Source: Microvelia longipes (lineage: Eukaryota; Arthropoda; Insecta; Hemiptera; Veliidae). From it: DNA of 64,000 nucleotides. The stretch lies in contig JACMZG010000008.1 in the NCBI GenBank assembly GCA_018340805.1, forward strand, positions 54,043,930 through 54,107,929, in the 5' to 3' direction. The position numbers were made by a program, and so were the translations under genes. Shown one piece after another: positions 12,661 through 25,800 of this stretch (position 1 is the first letter of the stretch; the number at the start of each line of letters is the position of its first letter). The notes below the pieces were generated by a model. The model saw only the letters and a program-made list of their open reading frames with translations. It made no database searches and was not told the origin of the DNA.

Positions 12661-13904
12661 ATAAAAGCGAAAAAAAAAATAAAAATACAATAAATAAAAT
12701 ATCACTGTAAAATATAAACATAAATAAAGCATAATGAATAAAATACATAGGAGATAAAATATGTACATATATAATTGTAATTAAAAGGAAAAACATAATA
12801 AATAAAATTAATAATGAATAAAATAAAATGATAAATTACCGTTAAGATGTTAAAGAAGTGAGTTTATGTTTTCCTCTTGAGTTTGTTCTGGTTATTTTAA
12901 CAAGTTATCACTTATCATTTTTAAAAAAACAAATTATGTAAAAGTATTTTTATTTTTTAAATAAAATACATTTACCTATGACTTAAGTCATAAATTAGGT
13001 TTCAATAAGTAGCAACCTTGTCTCATAATACATCTCTAGTGATGTAAAATGCATTTACAGGACTCAATGCATGTCCTGCAATGATGTGGACTCGTTACCC
13101 CACTCTAATTATACATCTATATCTAAACTGAAAGTCATCTTCAATACTATAAAATTCTTTTTTTTATGGTCATCTTTGTCAAAACAATTACTTCATACAT
13201 TTTGATGAAATATCTATCAACAATTTTTTGTAAAATGAATAGTGCTGCTAGGTGGTACAATTAAAATGCAAGTCGTAGGTAAAATTTAATATGGAGGGAT
13301 GATTTCAACTCTTTGTTTATTTTGGCTTCTAGACTTTGCCTCGGTTGCCAAAACAGTGGTGCCTCAAAAGTTAACTAATTTAAAAGCTTTCTCTCATAAG
13401 AAATTATTTACTTCGAGAAAAGACTATAGAAGTCAATGTTTATTTGAACCTTGAGTAATGAAAACTTTCTTCCTTCCCTAGTTATGTAAATAACTATTCT
13501 TAATCAAACAATACTTAAGACCTCAACACAAATCATGGAGACAATTAAAGTGGGTCAAAAATTGTACATTTATTTTTTTGGAAAAGCTTGAACCTAACAG
13601 TAGGAAACAAGCACTTAGTGTTTTGTACTTAATAGTTTTCTTACCTAGAGAAGAGAGCTCCTATAGTATAAATTATTTTTAGCTTTCATTTCCACAAACT
13701 CAATCATAACTCTGAACTCATTTCCTACATTGCCGTTCTTTCTTACATCCTTCCAGAATATTTCTACTATTCTACATCCCTGGAGTAGCTCAATTGTATG
13801 ATTTGCTAACAAATCAATCAAAAATATAATTTAATGATTTTTCAAATTGTCTTAACTACTTATATTATAATTAAGTATAACAAGACTGAGGAATTAAGCT
13901 AGGT

Positions 13905-13980
13905 GCTCGGTGGTATATGGATAGTATGTGGGACTGCCACCCAGACAGTCATGGTTCCATCTCAGTGGAGGCCTCTAGGC
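13905..13980 (+). repeat. tRNA-like SINE head
   Basis: Box A-like (cggtggtatatggatag) and box B-like (catggttccatctca) motifs sit at tRNA-like spacing, but I cannot fold a convincing cloverleaf. More probably a SINE head than a functional tRNA. Confidence 0.35.
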
Positions 13981-14148
13981 TTTTCATAAGAGGGATGGAA
14001 ATTCTTTAACGTGGAGCCATTCGAAAGGAACACTAAGCTGATGTTTTCAAGCCTGAGTTGTTGGCACTAGTGGTAAAAGATCCCTAAGGGCTCTTACCCT
14101 AATTATAGAAAACACTTTTAACTCTTAAAGGAGAAAACGTTACTTTTT

Positions 14149-14193
14149 TACTCCCAAAGGTGTGAAAAGTAACTTTTTCACACCTTTGGAGTA
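14149..14193. repeat. Hairpin with near-perfect 19-20 bp arms
   Basis: Left arm tactcccaaaggtgtgaaaa and right arm ttttcacacctttggagta pair with a single one-base gap across a short loop. Confidence 0.75.
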
Positions 14194-14538
14194 AAGAGTG
14201 CTTCTTTATTCCAAGAACTTAAGGCCAATAAACTTCACATTATACACCGTCAGGAGATAAAAGTTTTATTCGTTAAACCAATTTGAAAAAACCATTAAAT
14301 TATACTTTTGATTGATTTGTTAATAAATTGTACAATTGAGCTACTCCGGGGTTGTAGTATTATTGTAGAATATTAGTAATATTCTGGAAGGGGTTAATAT
14401 AATGAGTTAATAAAATCAGAGTTATTTTGGCAAAAATGTAAATTTTGATAGTTTGTGGAAGCGAAAGTTAATCCTAACTAAGCTAATAATAATATTTATA
14501 CTATGGGAGCTCTCATCTATAAATAGTAGTTACAGTAT

Positions 14539-14566
14539 ATATATATATATATATATATATATAACT
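14539..14566. repeat. (TA)n microsatellite
   Basis: Uninterrupted alternating TA. Confidence 0.9.
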
Positions 14567-14603
14567 TATTTCTTTTATATTTGCATATCCTCTATATGTA
14601 ACT

Positions 14604-14644
14604 AGAGTGCCTGTATAATCAAGCACTGATTATACAGGCACTCT
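14604..14644. repeat. Perfect hairpin, 18-bp arms, 5-nt loop
   Basis: Left arm agagtgcctgtataatca (14604-14621), loop agcac, right arm tgattatacaggcactct (14627-14644). The flanks (tctatatgtaac on both sides) also repeat directly. Confidence 0.85.
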
Positions 14645-16437
14645 ATATGTAACCACCTATCCACATTTTTGATTGAAATTGCCAATTTTCTATTAAAAAA
14701 TTGATTTTTGGGAACTCGTGCAAATATTTTAGGGTAGTTGGTTCACTTGTTACTCTATTTCACTATAATTTCAAAGAAACATATGGTCTTCCAGAAATTT
14801 TCAGTCATCAATAATTTTATTTAAATATTTTGTGGACCACTTGAACCCCATTCCCTCTTTACGGACCATTGCTTTTTAGATAAGTAAAATTTCAGCTTTG
14901 GATGAGGCTGAAAATCACAAGAAAGTGCAAACAGAAAGATTAAAAAAGTTGTCACAGTTTTATCACATTTTATTGAAATATATAATTACATATAATACAT
15001 ACAATATAAAGGGCAGGGTAAAATTTCGGCAAGAGCAGAACATCTCAATTACTAATAGATATTTAACAGCTGTTTGTAATTATCCTAACGGCCACTCTGG
15101 AGCATTTTTTTGCACTCATAGATTTGTATACTGCCACAAATTTAACAGATTTATAAATGTATCTGTCAAAACCAGTGATATAAGTCAAACTCCTGCCACA
15201 CCATTTAATGAATAAAAATATATAATAACAAAGTAAGTCAAAAGGGTTACAAAATAATTAATTAAAAAGGGTAATATTTCTAGTAAATTTAAAATTGACT
15301 TTTTAATAAGTTGTAAGGTAACTATCACAAAAAATAAAATAAAGTATTAAATGCAGCAGAGTAACTAATACAAATTCAGTATCTAAATTCTATATCACAC
15401 TTCAATTTATTAAGGCTTAAATAAATAATTTCTTGAGATATACACAAGTCATAGAACTTAAGGAAAATCAATAAAAAAAGTTAAATTAAAAATACATTTT
15501 CTCAATAAAATTCACTTATTGAGCTGTATATTTTTATTTCATTTTCAACTGATTAAGAAAGGATGACTTAATCAGGATGATTTCAAATGGTTAAGTAAGA
15601 GGATACAAGGGGTCTTATCATTGTTTGAGAGGCTAAAATACCACAATGGTTCATTGGTGACTTATTTTTATATGCTTATTATGGTTTCATACAAATATGA
15701 CATCATTTTTAATCTGTTTTGTTTAAAATTAGACAAAATAGATGTATGTGGGTGTTCCTTAAGGCTCAATTACACAAAGCTAGTCGCTAGTGACTAGGTT
15801 AAATTTTAGAAACAAGGGAGCAACTAAAGTCGCTACCTCAATCTCATGGTTGGCGACTAAATCCTTGATAGAATAATAGACTAGCGCTTTCTAGTAAAGA
15901 CATCACAAACTGTATTTTACAACAAAATAGAAATTAAAATTAAAAAAAAAAATTAAATTAAATTATTATTATAATTTAATTTTTTATAATTGAAAACTGA
16001 CAGAAGGATACAAAAAACAGCTGGTAATTTGATGACTCCTCAAAAGTTTTTAGTCACTATTTAAAGTGACTTAAAGCATGTTTCGTGGAAATAACTGGGA
16101 TAGTTTTATTTAATTTATAAGAATTTAAAGAGGACTTGGTATTTATTTTAAAAGAGGAATAAAATTTGCTTTATGTATGATGAATGTATTAGTTACTCGT
16201 TACATTTAACTCAACATACTAATCTATTCAATAGAACAGTCTTAATACAATATCAGCTCAACAAAACTTACATCTAATTCCTAGAAAACAGACTATACCC
16301 CTTTCGATAAAACTTTTGACACAGTTACGTTACTAAAAATTAGCTGGAAGAGAGAACAGGTAATGTTTGAAACTCAGTAAAAGGTAAGAAAAAATCCCTA
16401 CAGCAGCAAGGGGGGCAATGAGTAGGTCAAAGAGATT

Positions 16438-16866
16438 TACTTAGAGGGATGATACAACAGCTCTTATAATTCCTTGGGTAGCTAGGTGCCGTAACTGTAC
16501 ATTGATGACATATTTTTTTTTATTTTTCATAATAATTACAATCCAAAGTAAATATAAGATAATTTTTCCACTATTTTGTCCTAAATTAATTAAATTAAAT
16601 TTAAAATAAGTTTTAATTATTATTTATTACATATATTCTTAAATTGTTTGTGTGGAAAAATGCCCGCCGTTTGTAAAGTTACAAAAGGGGGAGTATATGA
16701 TGTATATGTACTTTCCCACCCTTTGTAGAAGGGTGGGGGAGTATCTAGTCTCTCTCTTGGGAGACTATAAAGGGGTAAGTACAGTTATGGCACCTAGTGG
16801 AGGCTGTCTCACTTCTAGAGCCCTTATCACTGTGCTATTCTGCCCATGTACACCCTGTAAGTAATA
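16438..16866 (+). mobile_element. MITE-like repeat, family 2
   Basis: Starts tacttagagggatgata and ends near ccctgtaagtaatag. Internal blocks match the copy at 19158 (aattccttgggtagct, cccttatcactgtgctatt). Confidence 0.65.
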
Positions 16867-17341
16867 GCCTCTTTGGTGTAGGTGGAGATGAGTAAGATAA
16901 TTTTATCCACCCTGCGGCACTAGTGATCTCAATCTCTTCTTACATTATCTCTTCTCTTCAAAACAAACTGTTTTTAACATGATTTTATAATTTCTTCTTA
17001 CTTTGAACAATGTATCTTTAATTTCATAGCATTCATGCATAATCAATCTAAATTTTATTATTATTACCTTTTACATGGAAAAATGTATTTTTACAAAAAA
17101 TACAGTACAAACTATATAAAGACTCGCAATAATTATATAAAATTAATATTACTTACTACAATAATTAATAGCTTTAATAAATTAATCATAATGTGAGACA
17201 TCTGATATCAATTTTTTACTATTCTAAATATTTGCATGGCAATCACCTTTACACAGGGGTCTAGATACAATTTATTCACAAGAAATAAATGAAAGACATT
17301 TATCTTTTTGAGATATATAATTTGCTAGTTTAAAAAAATAA

Positions 17342-18307
17342 AAATCGGGTACGGGGTACCTCGGAACTTTTCCTCACATGGTTAGCAAATGGCCTAGGGT
17401 TTTTAAACTTCGGACTCGCTTCGCTCGTCCTCAGAATAGGATGGTTACCAGTGGCCTAGAGTTTATGTACTTCGGACTCGCTTCAATCGTCCTCAGACTA
17501 GGATGGTTAGCAAATGGCCTAGGGTTTTTAAACTTCCGAGGTACACCGTCCCTGTATAAAAAAGCATACAAGAACGTTAAACTTCGCATAATCTTAAATG
17601 AGAAAAAGTTCCGATATTTACTCGGTTTTATTAAATTATTCAAATTTTTGGCGGAAATTTGTAATCTTGACAAATGTAAACAAACTTTTACGTTTAATAA
17701 AAGGGTCGCACTAATTAATCATTAAGTTCGCTTATAACTTTTTAACTAATCAGTAGATTTTGATCGGAGTTTTTTATATTTGTTCCTATTTTTTTGCGGT
17801 TCCAACGATGTGTGATATGTCAAAAACACGTGTATACTTTTGGTATTATTAAGCGCCAAAATTTTAAATTTCAAAAGTAAATAATTTCAAAATGGCGGCC
17901 AATATCAAAACGAAATTTGGAAGATTTGTTTGTTATATTGAGAGGTATATTTCTGCCAAAATTTAAGTTCATTGGGTCATTTTTTGTTTTTTCACGATTT
18001 TTTTAAATTTTTGCTGACTAAGCAAATAGGGTTAATGGTAACATAAAATTTTGATATTCGGGGCAGCATAACTAGACCCAAAGACTGATCTTTGTACCAA
18101 GTTTCAACTATCTAGCATAAACACAGTGGGAGTTATGCGTGACACAGACACACACACACAGACAGACATCAAGCTGAAATCGGTTCAGATGGTCCTAAAA
18201 ACACCTAAAATGGATAATTCAAGTGAAATCTCGGTTTAAAATTTTTTGGGTGAAACCAATACTTTTCCTCTATATACCTTCTGTATAAGATGGTGAGGAA
18301 AAGTAAA
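17342..18307 (-). repeat. Variant copy of the 5S-like repeat family, minus orientation
   Basis: Begins with the reverse complement of the family's right end (tacggggtacctcgg, aacttttcctca) and ends with gatggtgaggaaaagt. It holds repeated cttcggactcgctt / cgtcctcag units. I do not see the 5S-like part, so it seems to be a distinct subfamily. Confidence 0.65.
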
Positions 18308-19157
18308 ATGGAATAAGCCTCATAGGAATGCACATCTCAAATTTGCAAATTCAAAAATAAATCGTCAAGACAATTTTGTTATAACTTAGCTCAGCTGTGC
18401 TCCTTTCTAAAACATTAAATAACCTGACAAAATTTAATCTTGTTATAAATTTGTTACTGCTTCTATGTTAATGTTGTTTCCATTGTTAGTCTGCCTTAAA
18501 GAGGTCGAACCACAAAGCGAGCAGGCTTCACAGGCCTCACAGCACAGTACTTTTTGTTGAATATAGTGAATTTTCAAACAAATAATGTGACACTTTCTTC
18601 AACACACACTAATTATAGCACGCTTGCTTTCATCAGAATGAAACTTTGCACAAAATTCATCTTATGGTTTATTCAATAAACCATGAATAAGATACATTTA
18701 TTAATTAACCTTATATTGTCATATTTAATTCCCTTACATGAATTAACATTATTTACATTTCCCTTACATTATTTTTATAACATGATTATGTTAATAAAAA
18801 TAAAACATTTTAAAATTTAAGGGATTGAGTGATTTTTTGCCTGGACCAACTGCTTCAAAATTTTGGCCCTTAGCAGTTTGAGCAAAGTGTTGATATTAAT
18901 AGTTTTTGACATGCTGAGATGAATGAGACCAGTTTCTTCATCTCACTCGGACCAAGATATCCAAAAAAAAATACAAAAATCAAGTTTTACAATAGGGATG
19001 AAGGAGTTTTGTGTCTTAACCAAAGGTTTTGATAGTGCTAAAACTTTTAAAAGTGGTTCCAAGATGATGGGACAAAAAATTTGGCAATGACAAGTCTCCT
19101 TTCTTTGAAAATTCACTTTATTCAAGGCCAATTATCATGGGAAAACAAAGAGACAAA

Positions 19158-19555
19158 TACTTAGAGGGAGGACACAACAGCTCTAATCATTCCCTGGGTA
19201 GCGTAGTACCACAACTGTACATTGGTGACGTAATTTTTGATTTTTCATAATAATAACAATTTCTTGTAAATATTACATTATTTTTCAACCATTTTGTCTT
19301 AAATTAAGAAAAACTAATTTGAAATAAGGTGTAATTATTATACATCACATATAACATTTAAATATCTGTGTTTTATAGTGACTTAATGTGATGTCATTGT
19401 GAAATGCCTGCCCCCCATCAAAATTCAGCACATATTTATCCCCATAAATATGTGCTTTGATAGGGGTTGTAGAGGGAGTATCTCTCTAGAGAGACTCTGT
19501 CTTACATCTAGACCCCTTATCACTGTGTTATTCTACCTAAGTACTCCCTCTAAGT
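19158..19555 (+). mobile_element. MITE-like repeat, family 2, best copy
   Basis: About 398 bp with inverted ends: tacttagagggag on the left and ctccctctaagta on the right. It has no coding capacity, which indicates a non-autonomous DNA transposon. It lies just past the 3' end of torsin A. Confidence 0.7.
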
Positions 19556-20179
19556 ATTAGGCTCTTCGCGTGAGAAGAAATAATTCAAAACAATAACAAA
19601 GGAATGTGTGGTGAAGTAACCTGAGGGACTGACACGGTGTGGTCCCCAAAGACCCAGTTATTTTACTTGGAGCACAGGCTCCAATTACATTATCCTGACT
19701 TCCATACCTTTTTCCTACTATAATAAACACATTTTTAACAATATAATAGACTAATACAAACTAATAACCAGTCCAGTGAAATTCAGTAAATAACATTTCA
19801 CTTAAACCCACATCTAGTCTGTACTTATAAAAACTGAGCTTTCACCCAGTTCATTACAACAATGGTTTGAGATAATTGACTAATTAATATTTCATAAAAT
19901 TAATGGAATGCTAATGCTAAAAAAACATTTTTTAAACAGAATAACCCTAAAACCAATTGCATATTATTCATGAAATCTTTTACAATTTAGTTGATTCAAA
20001 ACATAAAAGCTTTAAGATTTAAAGGTTCATCATAAGTAATGAATTTTGGTAATTTACGAAGACCTGTGTGGCAACTTGGGGGTAACAACATCTGCTACCC
20101 ACAATGTCAATTATTCATATGGAATTTTGCTGAAACCAAGCATCATAGAGGTTGCGCTTAAGACATGAAAGCATGTATA

Positions 20180-20339
20180 TCAAAATTCATCTTTTTTCCT
20201 TAAATTTCTAGCAGTCCTTTGCAGTTTTCCTAAAACTTTCGCAACTTCAGAAGGTATTTTTTTACAGTTTGAAATAATTATCGATTCAGTGCCTTTTTCA
20301 TTTTTGATTTTTCTTCTAGGTAATGCGTTATATATGATA
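20180..20339 (-). CDS. Torsin: Torsin A exon 6: C-terminal domain
   Basis: Acceptor gtttcag; the phase completes the codon left open by exon 5. Encodes GTESIIISNCKKIPSEV and a basic tail ending in TGA. The position of SNCKK matches the conserved C-terminal GCK of torsins. Called from this motif, the phase and the final length. Confidence 0.8.
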
Positions 20340-21780
20340 CTGAAACAAAAAAATAGTTAAAACAAATAAATGTCAAGTAGTAGTGGAAGAATATAATAGT
20401 GATTGTGAAACAAAGAATTGTTGAAACTTATGGACCTATTATGTGTAGAAACTTAATATTTTAGAACAGATATAATCAAAACCAATCTTAATTATTAAAA
20501 TTTATTCATTATGTTTGACAGTTTGCTACCTTCTGGAACTTACATCATTCACAACCATTAAGAAGTTTAAAGAGAGCAGAGTAAAAAGAGAAAGGAAAGC
20601 ATTTTATAAAATTATTTATCAATAAAACCTAAGACAAATTTAGAGGATTAAACAAAAGTCAAAAATAACCTCATATCTTAATGATCTCTATTTAATTTAA
20701 AAATCAGTGTTCTTTCATTTTTTTAGAAATATATTTTATTTTAGTTTGATCATTTAATTAATTAGGTTGTTTTGCTTATATTATAGTCTCATTTGATATC
20801 ATTATGTTCTTGAGACAGTTGCTCTGTACAGAACACTTGCTACATGTTTATGGCTTTTTTAAAAATATTATTTCTAAATACTCTTTTTACTTTTCCTCAT
20901 TTATACCGTAGGTGTATAGGAAAAGTATTGTGTTTGCAAATAAATCCCAACCTGGGATTTATTATTTACTTAAATAAATGAAACCGGAATTCTCCGTTTC
21001 AGGCATTTTTAAGGCCTCCTGAGAGGTTTTTGCAAAGTTGTGTGTGTTTGTGTGTCTGTTATCATCGTAGTGCCCAGAGTATTTATGCTAAAGAGTTGAA
21101 ATTTTGAACAAAAATTAGTCTACCACTGTAGTTGTGCTATTCGGAAAATAATTTTTTTGTAACGTCATAAACCCACAATAATGACTCAGCAAGAATGTCG
21201 AAAAATCATAAAACACAGAAAAATGATGCGATCTAATAGCAATTTGGCAAGCATGTAGCCATGTATAAGAATAAAATATGTGCCAAGTTTTATCTCATTA
21301 TCAGTTTCAGTTCAATTTTTATTGAATGACTTGTGTACGTTTTTCAAAAAATTGGAAAATGGTCCAATTGAGTTGAAATTTGGAACAAGTGTACATTTTT
21401 ACCTAATAAATAAGTACACTAAGTTTCGTTTCAATACAACAAGTATATGCAGGATTTTTGTTGGATCATAAAAAATAAAGAGCTTTGAATGTGGTATGTG
21501 CTGTATGTATGTACAGTGCTGTATGTGTGACCGCTGAGAATGATAAGGATGTATTTACTATCTGAAGACGAGTGAAGCGAGTCCGAAGGCATGTTGTAGT
21601 ATAAATTTGGGTAAATTGTATATTCTGAGGAGGAGCAAAGGGAGTTCTAAGTAGGGAGGATGAGTGTTGCGTGCGAATCTGATGTAATGAGGAAAAGTTC
21701 CGTGGTACCCCATATCCTATTTATTGTTTTATTTTTTTCTTACTTTTAGTTTTTGTGCATGGATATTATTATATATATAT

Positions 21781-21824
<44 letters not shown>

Positions 21825-22724
21825 TAAATATCTGTGTGTGTGTGTGTAGATTGTTTATATGTATGTTTTATGTGTAATATATTATATTATATTTTATACA
21901 TATGTACACTAGTGTATTGTGTATTATTTATATTGAGCACTAGTTACTTTTTATTGCTTTTTTAAACATTTTATTTCTAAAACTCTTTTTATTTCTTTTT
22001 TATTTTTTTTAAAACATTAGGAGGGGAAGGAGTGAATTTTTTTTATAAAAATAGTTATCAATAAAAGAGAACTTTGGTAGACCTGGGTAAGCCCCTAAAA
22101 ATTTCCGCATTGTTAATTAAAAAAAAAATTAAGTTCTTTTTTTTTAATTGATATGCCAACTAAGTTTATGGGTAAAACGTAACATTTAATTAACAATAAA
22201 GGATATTTTATTTGATAGAAAATAAGTAACTAAATGTATGAAAAATACAGGGATTCAACAAGAAGCCGCTTCTTGTTACATAGTATTTCGCAAATTTTCA
22301 TCGCCTTGCTATGTTTGTTTTGGTATTTAATGTTACACGTCATTTTACCATGTGCGTATGTATGTGTACTACGTATGTATGTACTTAGGATAGTTCCATT
22401 AAGCTGAATTCGGTCCCAATCGTTTTACTATGCCTAAAACCATAACAAGAGTATTTTGAGGTACTTCCACTTTGCAGGCCTGCATAGCTCACCATAGTTC
22501 TGTAGGAGCCATTTTTGTTCAGTCTGTATGGAACAGTATTTTAATGAAGGTAGAACAAGAGGTAGGGGCCTTCCTTTATACTACCTCCCTATCATTAACA
22601 CTACTACTGAATCTAACCAATATAGCAGAGGTCATTGACCTAGACATACACATATATAGAACATTATATATATATATTATATATATATATATATATAATA
22701 TATATAATATATATATATATAATC

Positions 22725-22800
<76 letters not shown>

Positions 22801-25800
22801 GCACTTACATAGGCATGTGTCAAAATCGCTCTAATAGACAGAGTATATTTCATTAACAGAAACCTGCCAAGAAATGCTTTAGGTAAAGAAATTATTAGCT
22901 GATTTAAATACACGGCCTACGCAGATTGCTATGTTTGAAGACAACTAGTCAACACTTAAAACATTAGACCACGAAGGAAGCAAAACAAGATCAAAGCATA
23001 TTGACGTGAAGTATCATTTTGTACGGGATATAAAATCCAAAGACGAAGCAATCTTTACCTACTGTCAAACAACTGAAATGCTTGCTGATCTACTTACAAA
23101 ACCTATACATGGAATAAGAACCAATAATTTAAGAGAGAAGATCGCCCTGGAATAGGTTTAGTTAATTTAAAAGTTTAATCTTTTTACACCCTAATTTTTG
23201 CTTAAATTGTGTAATGTTCAATGTAAAGTCATAAAACAATCATAATAATAATAAAAGACCTAATTATAAATAATATCGAAATGATAAATTTAAATAATTT
23301 CATAAAGATTATAATATAACACACGGCTAAAGTCAATTGAGCCCGCTAAAATCTCAATGCTTACATCCCTCTTCTTTTAACAAAAAAATCCCTTCTTTTC
23401 AGTAACAAAAAAAAAATCCCTACTCTGGCAACATTGTAAGTCAGGTTATGTTTTGAATTTTATTATTTGTTTTTATTTGATATCATATTTTTTTAAAATT
23501 ATTTATTTACTTTTAAAGTAGGAATATTGTTGTATCTTATAAATTTACCAACTAAGTGTTGCTTTAAATTTGATCGGGAAGTATGAATTAAGTGGAGTTA
23601 AAGTTGTTAATTACGTAATGCAATGGATCATAATAGTTCTATTCTGGAGTCAATTTTTTATAATGGAATGCGTATTGTTTCATATTATAAAAATAATATG
23701 ACACAATATGCATTCATAACTTAAAAAAGTCATGACTGTCATCTATTGAAAGACATGGCATTTTCCAAAAAAAATGCTGTCTTTTGGTTGACAAACCACA
23801 GGGCCTGCGCTGTACTCAAATAGCAAGAAATGCTTGTAGAATACGTCAATGTCCCATGCGTCAAATATAGGCACTCAGATCATACTACAACGCAATAATA
23901 TCCAATTATTGCGTTTCATTCCAATCTGTTCAATTCATCCAGAATTGAACAGATTGGAATGAAACGAAAAAAATCAAAAATATCAATATGCACAATGAGG
24001 GAAATAAAAGCGAGGTTACAAATATTTACAACCAGTGTTGCCTTTTAATGATTTTATTTACGAAAAAGGTATTTTTTTATACCGAGGTTGGCATGAGGCC
24101 GGGGGGGGGGGGGAGGAGCGTGGTTGGTCTAAACCAATAGAATTCTTTCCCTCACAAATTTTTGGCGCGCTGTCAATTGATTTTAGCCGTGTGTCGTATT
24201 ATAGTTGATAAGATGTCAGTCAATATTAAATAATAATAATCAATATAAATAAAAATAATATTGACATTTAAATAAACTCTTTTTGCGCCAAATATAAAAG
24301 CTATCAATAATAAAAATTAAAATATTTAATTAAAATTAAATTTGAGAAGGGGTGGAGAAAGACCAAATTTAATGTTAGATTACTTAGTAACAGATTCATA
24401 TTTGTTTTGAGACATTAATTTAAAATAGATATTGTTGGACTTCTGACTGAGTGGTTAATTTTTTATTCTCAAGATTCTCTAGAGAGATTACTAAAAGAGG
24501 AGCTCTAAAGATGCTTTTTTTTAATTAAAGTTAGTATATATTAATAAAAGAATAACTATTTCCTCAAATTCAATGTAATCATAGCATACATTAAACAAAT
24601 CTAAGGTGAACTACAAGCACTTGAAAATTTATCACTGATAGTTTATTATGAGCACAAAACGTTTTAAAACACAAAAATTACAACTAATATTTTCGTTCTA
24701 ATAATTTAAAATAGCATAAATATAATTATAATATTGTTAAAATATTGTGGTTAGAAAGTTAAAATACATCAATTATTTTTATCACATAATAAGAACGATT
24801 CCCCACCAGAACTTAAAAAACTGTGAAGTGGTTTTGCAATAGAATAAATCAGCTAGGAGTCTGCAAATAAAAGGACATTAAGCAACAAATGGAACCCACG
24901 AATAGTTTTAAATGAATCCGCTGTGGCGCAACATACCCCACAACAACAGTATACTTTAAAAATTAATTGGAACACTTAAAAAAAATTGTAAGAACTATTA
25001 TTTAATAAAGGTAGTATACCTTTAAATAAAACTATATTCTCATCAAGAAGAATAAACTTGAACATTCTTGAGAAAATCTACATTGTCGTTTTTCTAATTA
25101 TTATCATAATTGTTATTTTATTAGGGGATGATGGTATATATTGTTGTAATTTGATGTTGCTTTAGTGCAATAAAAAATAAATAAAAACTTAAATTAATTT
25201 ACTTGGTTAACTCTATCGATGCTTGAGCTCCCTGATCCTTAAGCTCTGATTGTATGCATTTAATAATGTGTTCTTCTTCTAAAGGCAAAAATGGTATATA
25301 GTAATCAATTAAAAAATTTTGAATTAAAGAAACTTCCTTCAAACCACCTATAACAGCAGAAACAAAAATTAAATAAACTAAAAAAAATCTGGAGCAGTGG
25401 TCCAGAATGCATGCGTGTTTCCGTGCTTAACAATCAATTACTTGAGTAAGGTTCCGGTTTATGCTTTATAACTTGAGCAGTTACTCAATTATCAAGCACT
25501 ACCCGTAACTCATTTTGTCTGTATGTTTTAAAGGAAATGCGGATAATTACCCTGCTTGTTATACAAATCTATGCCTCTGAAATTGGCAGAAACACCATTA
25601 TTTGCACTACTTTAATAATGGTACTTAATATATTATTATTATTATTATTAATGCTCTGTTGGTTTTTTCTTCAAATGTTTTACCACATTTTCTTTGAAAA
25701 ATATAGACAAAATGAGTTACAAGTAGTGCTTGATAATTGAGTATCTGCTAAAGTTATAAAGCATAAACTGGAACCTTAGGCAAGAAAGGGATTGTCAAAG

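Larger units (their letters stand above)
4849..20179. other. Intergenic, repeat-filled stretch between CoREST and torsin A
   Basis: I see no convincing exon here on either strand. Recognisable content is listed separately: foldbacks, MITE copies, tRNA-like heads and 5S-like family copies. The remainder (for example 5940-7650, 9000-10690 and 15220-16430) is low-complexity AT-rich DNA. Confidence 0.6.

Noticed and set aside
14898..15215. 105-codon open frame
   Set aside because: Plausible first 20 residues, but no recognisable domain, AT-driven composition afterwards and no splice or promoter context.
17378..17725. Overlapping open frames of 115 (+) and 80 (-) codons
   Set aside because: They lie in the repeated cttcggactcgctt region of the 5S-like family variant.
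22472..22913. Open frames of 120 (+) and 60 (-) codons rich in Tyr/Ile
   Set aside because: Both are carried by the (TA)n tract; no domain and no splice context.
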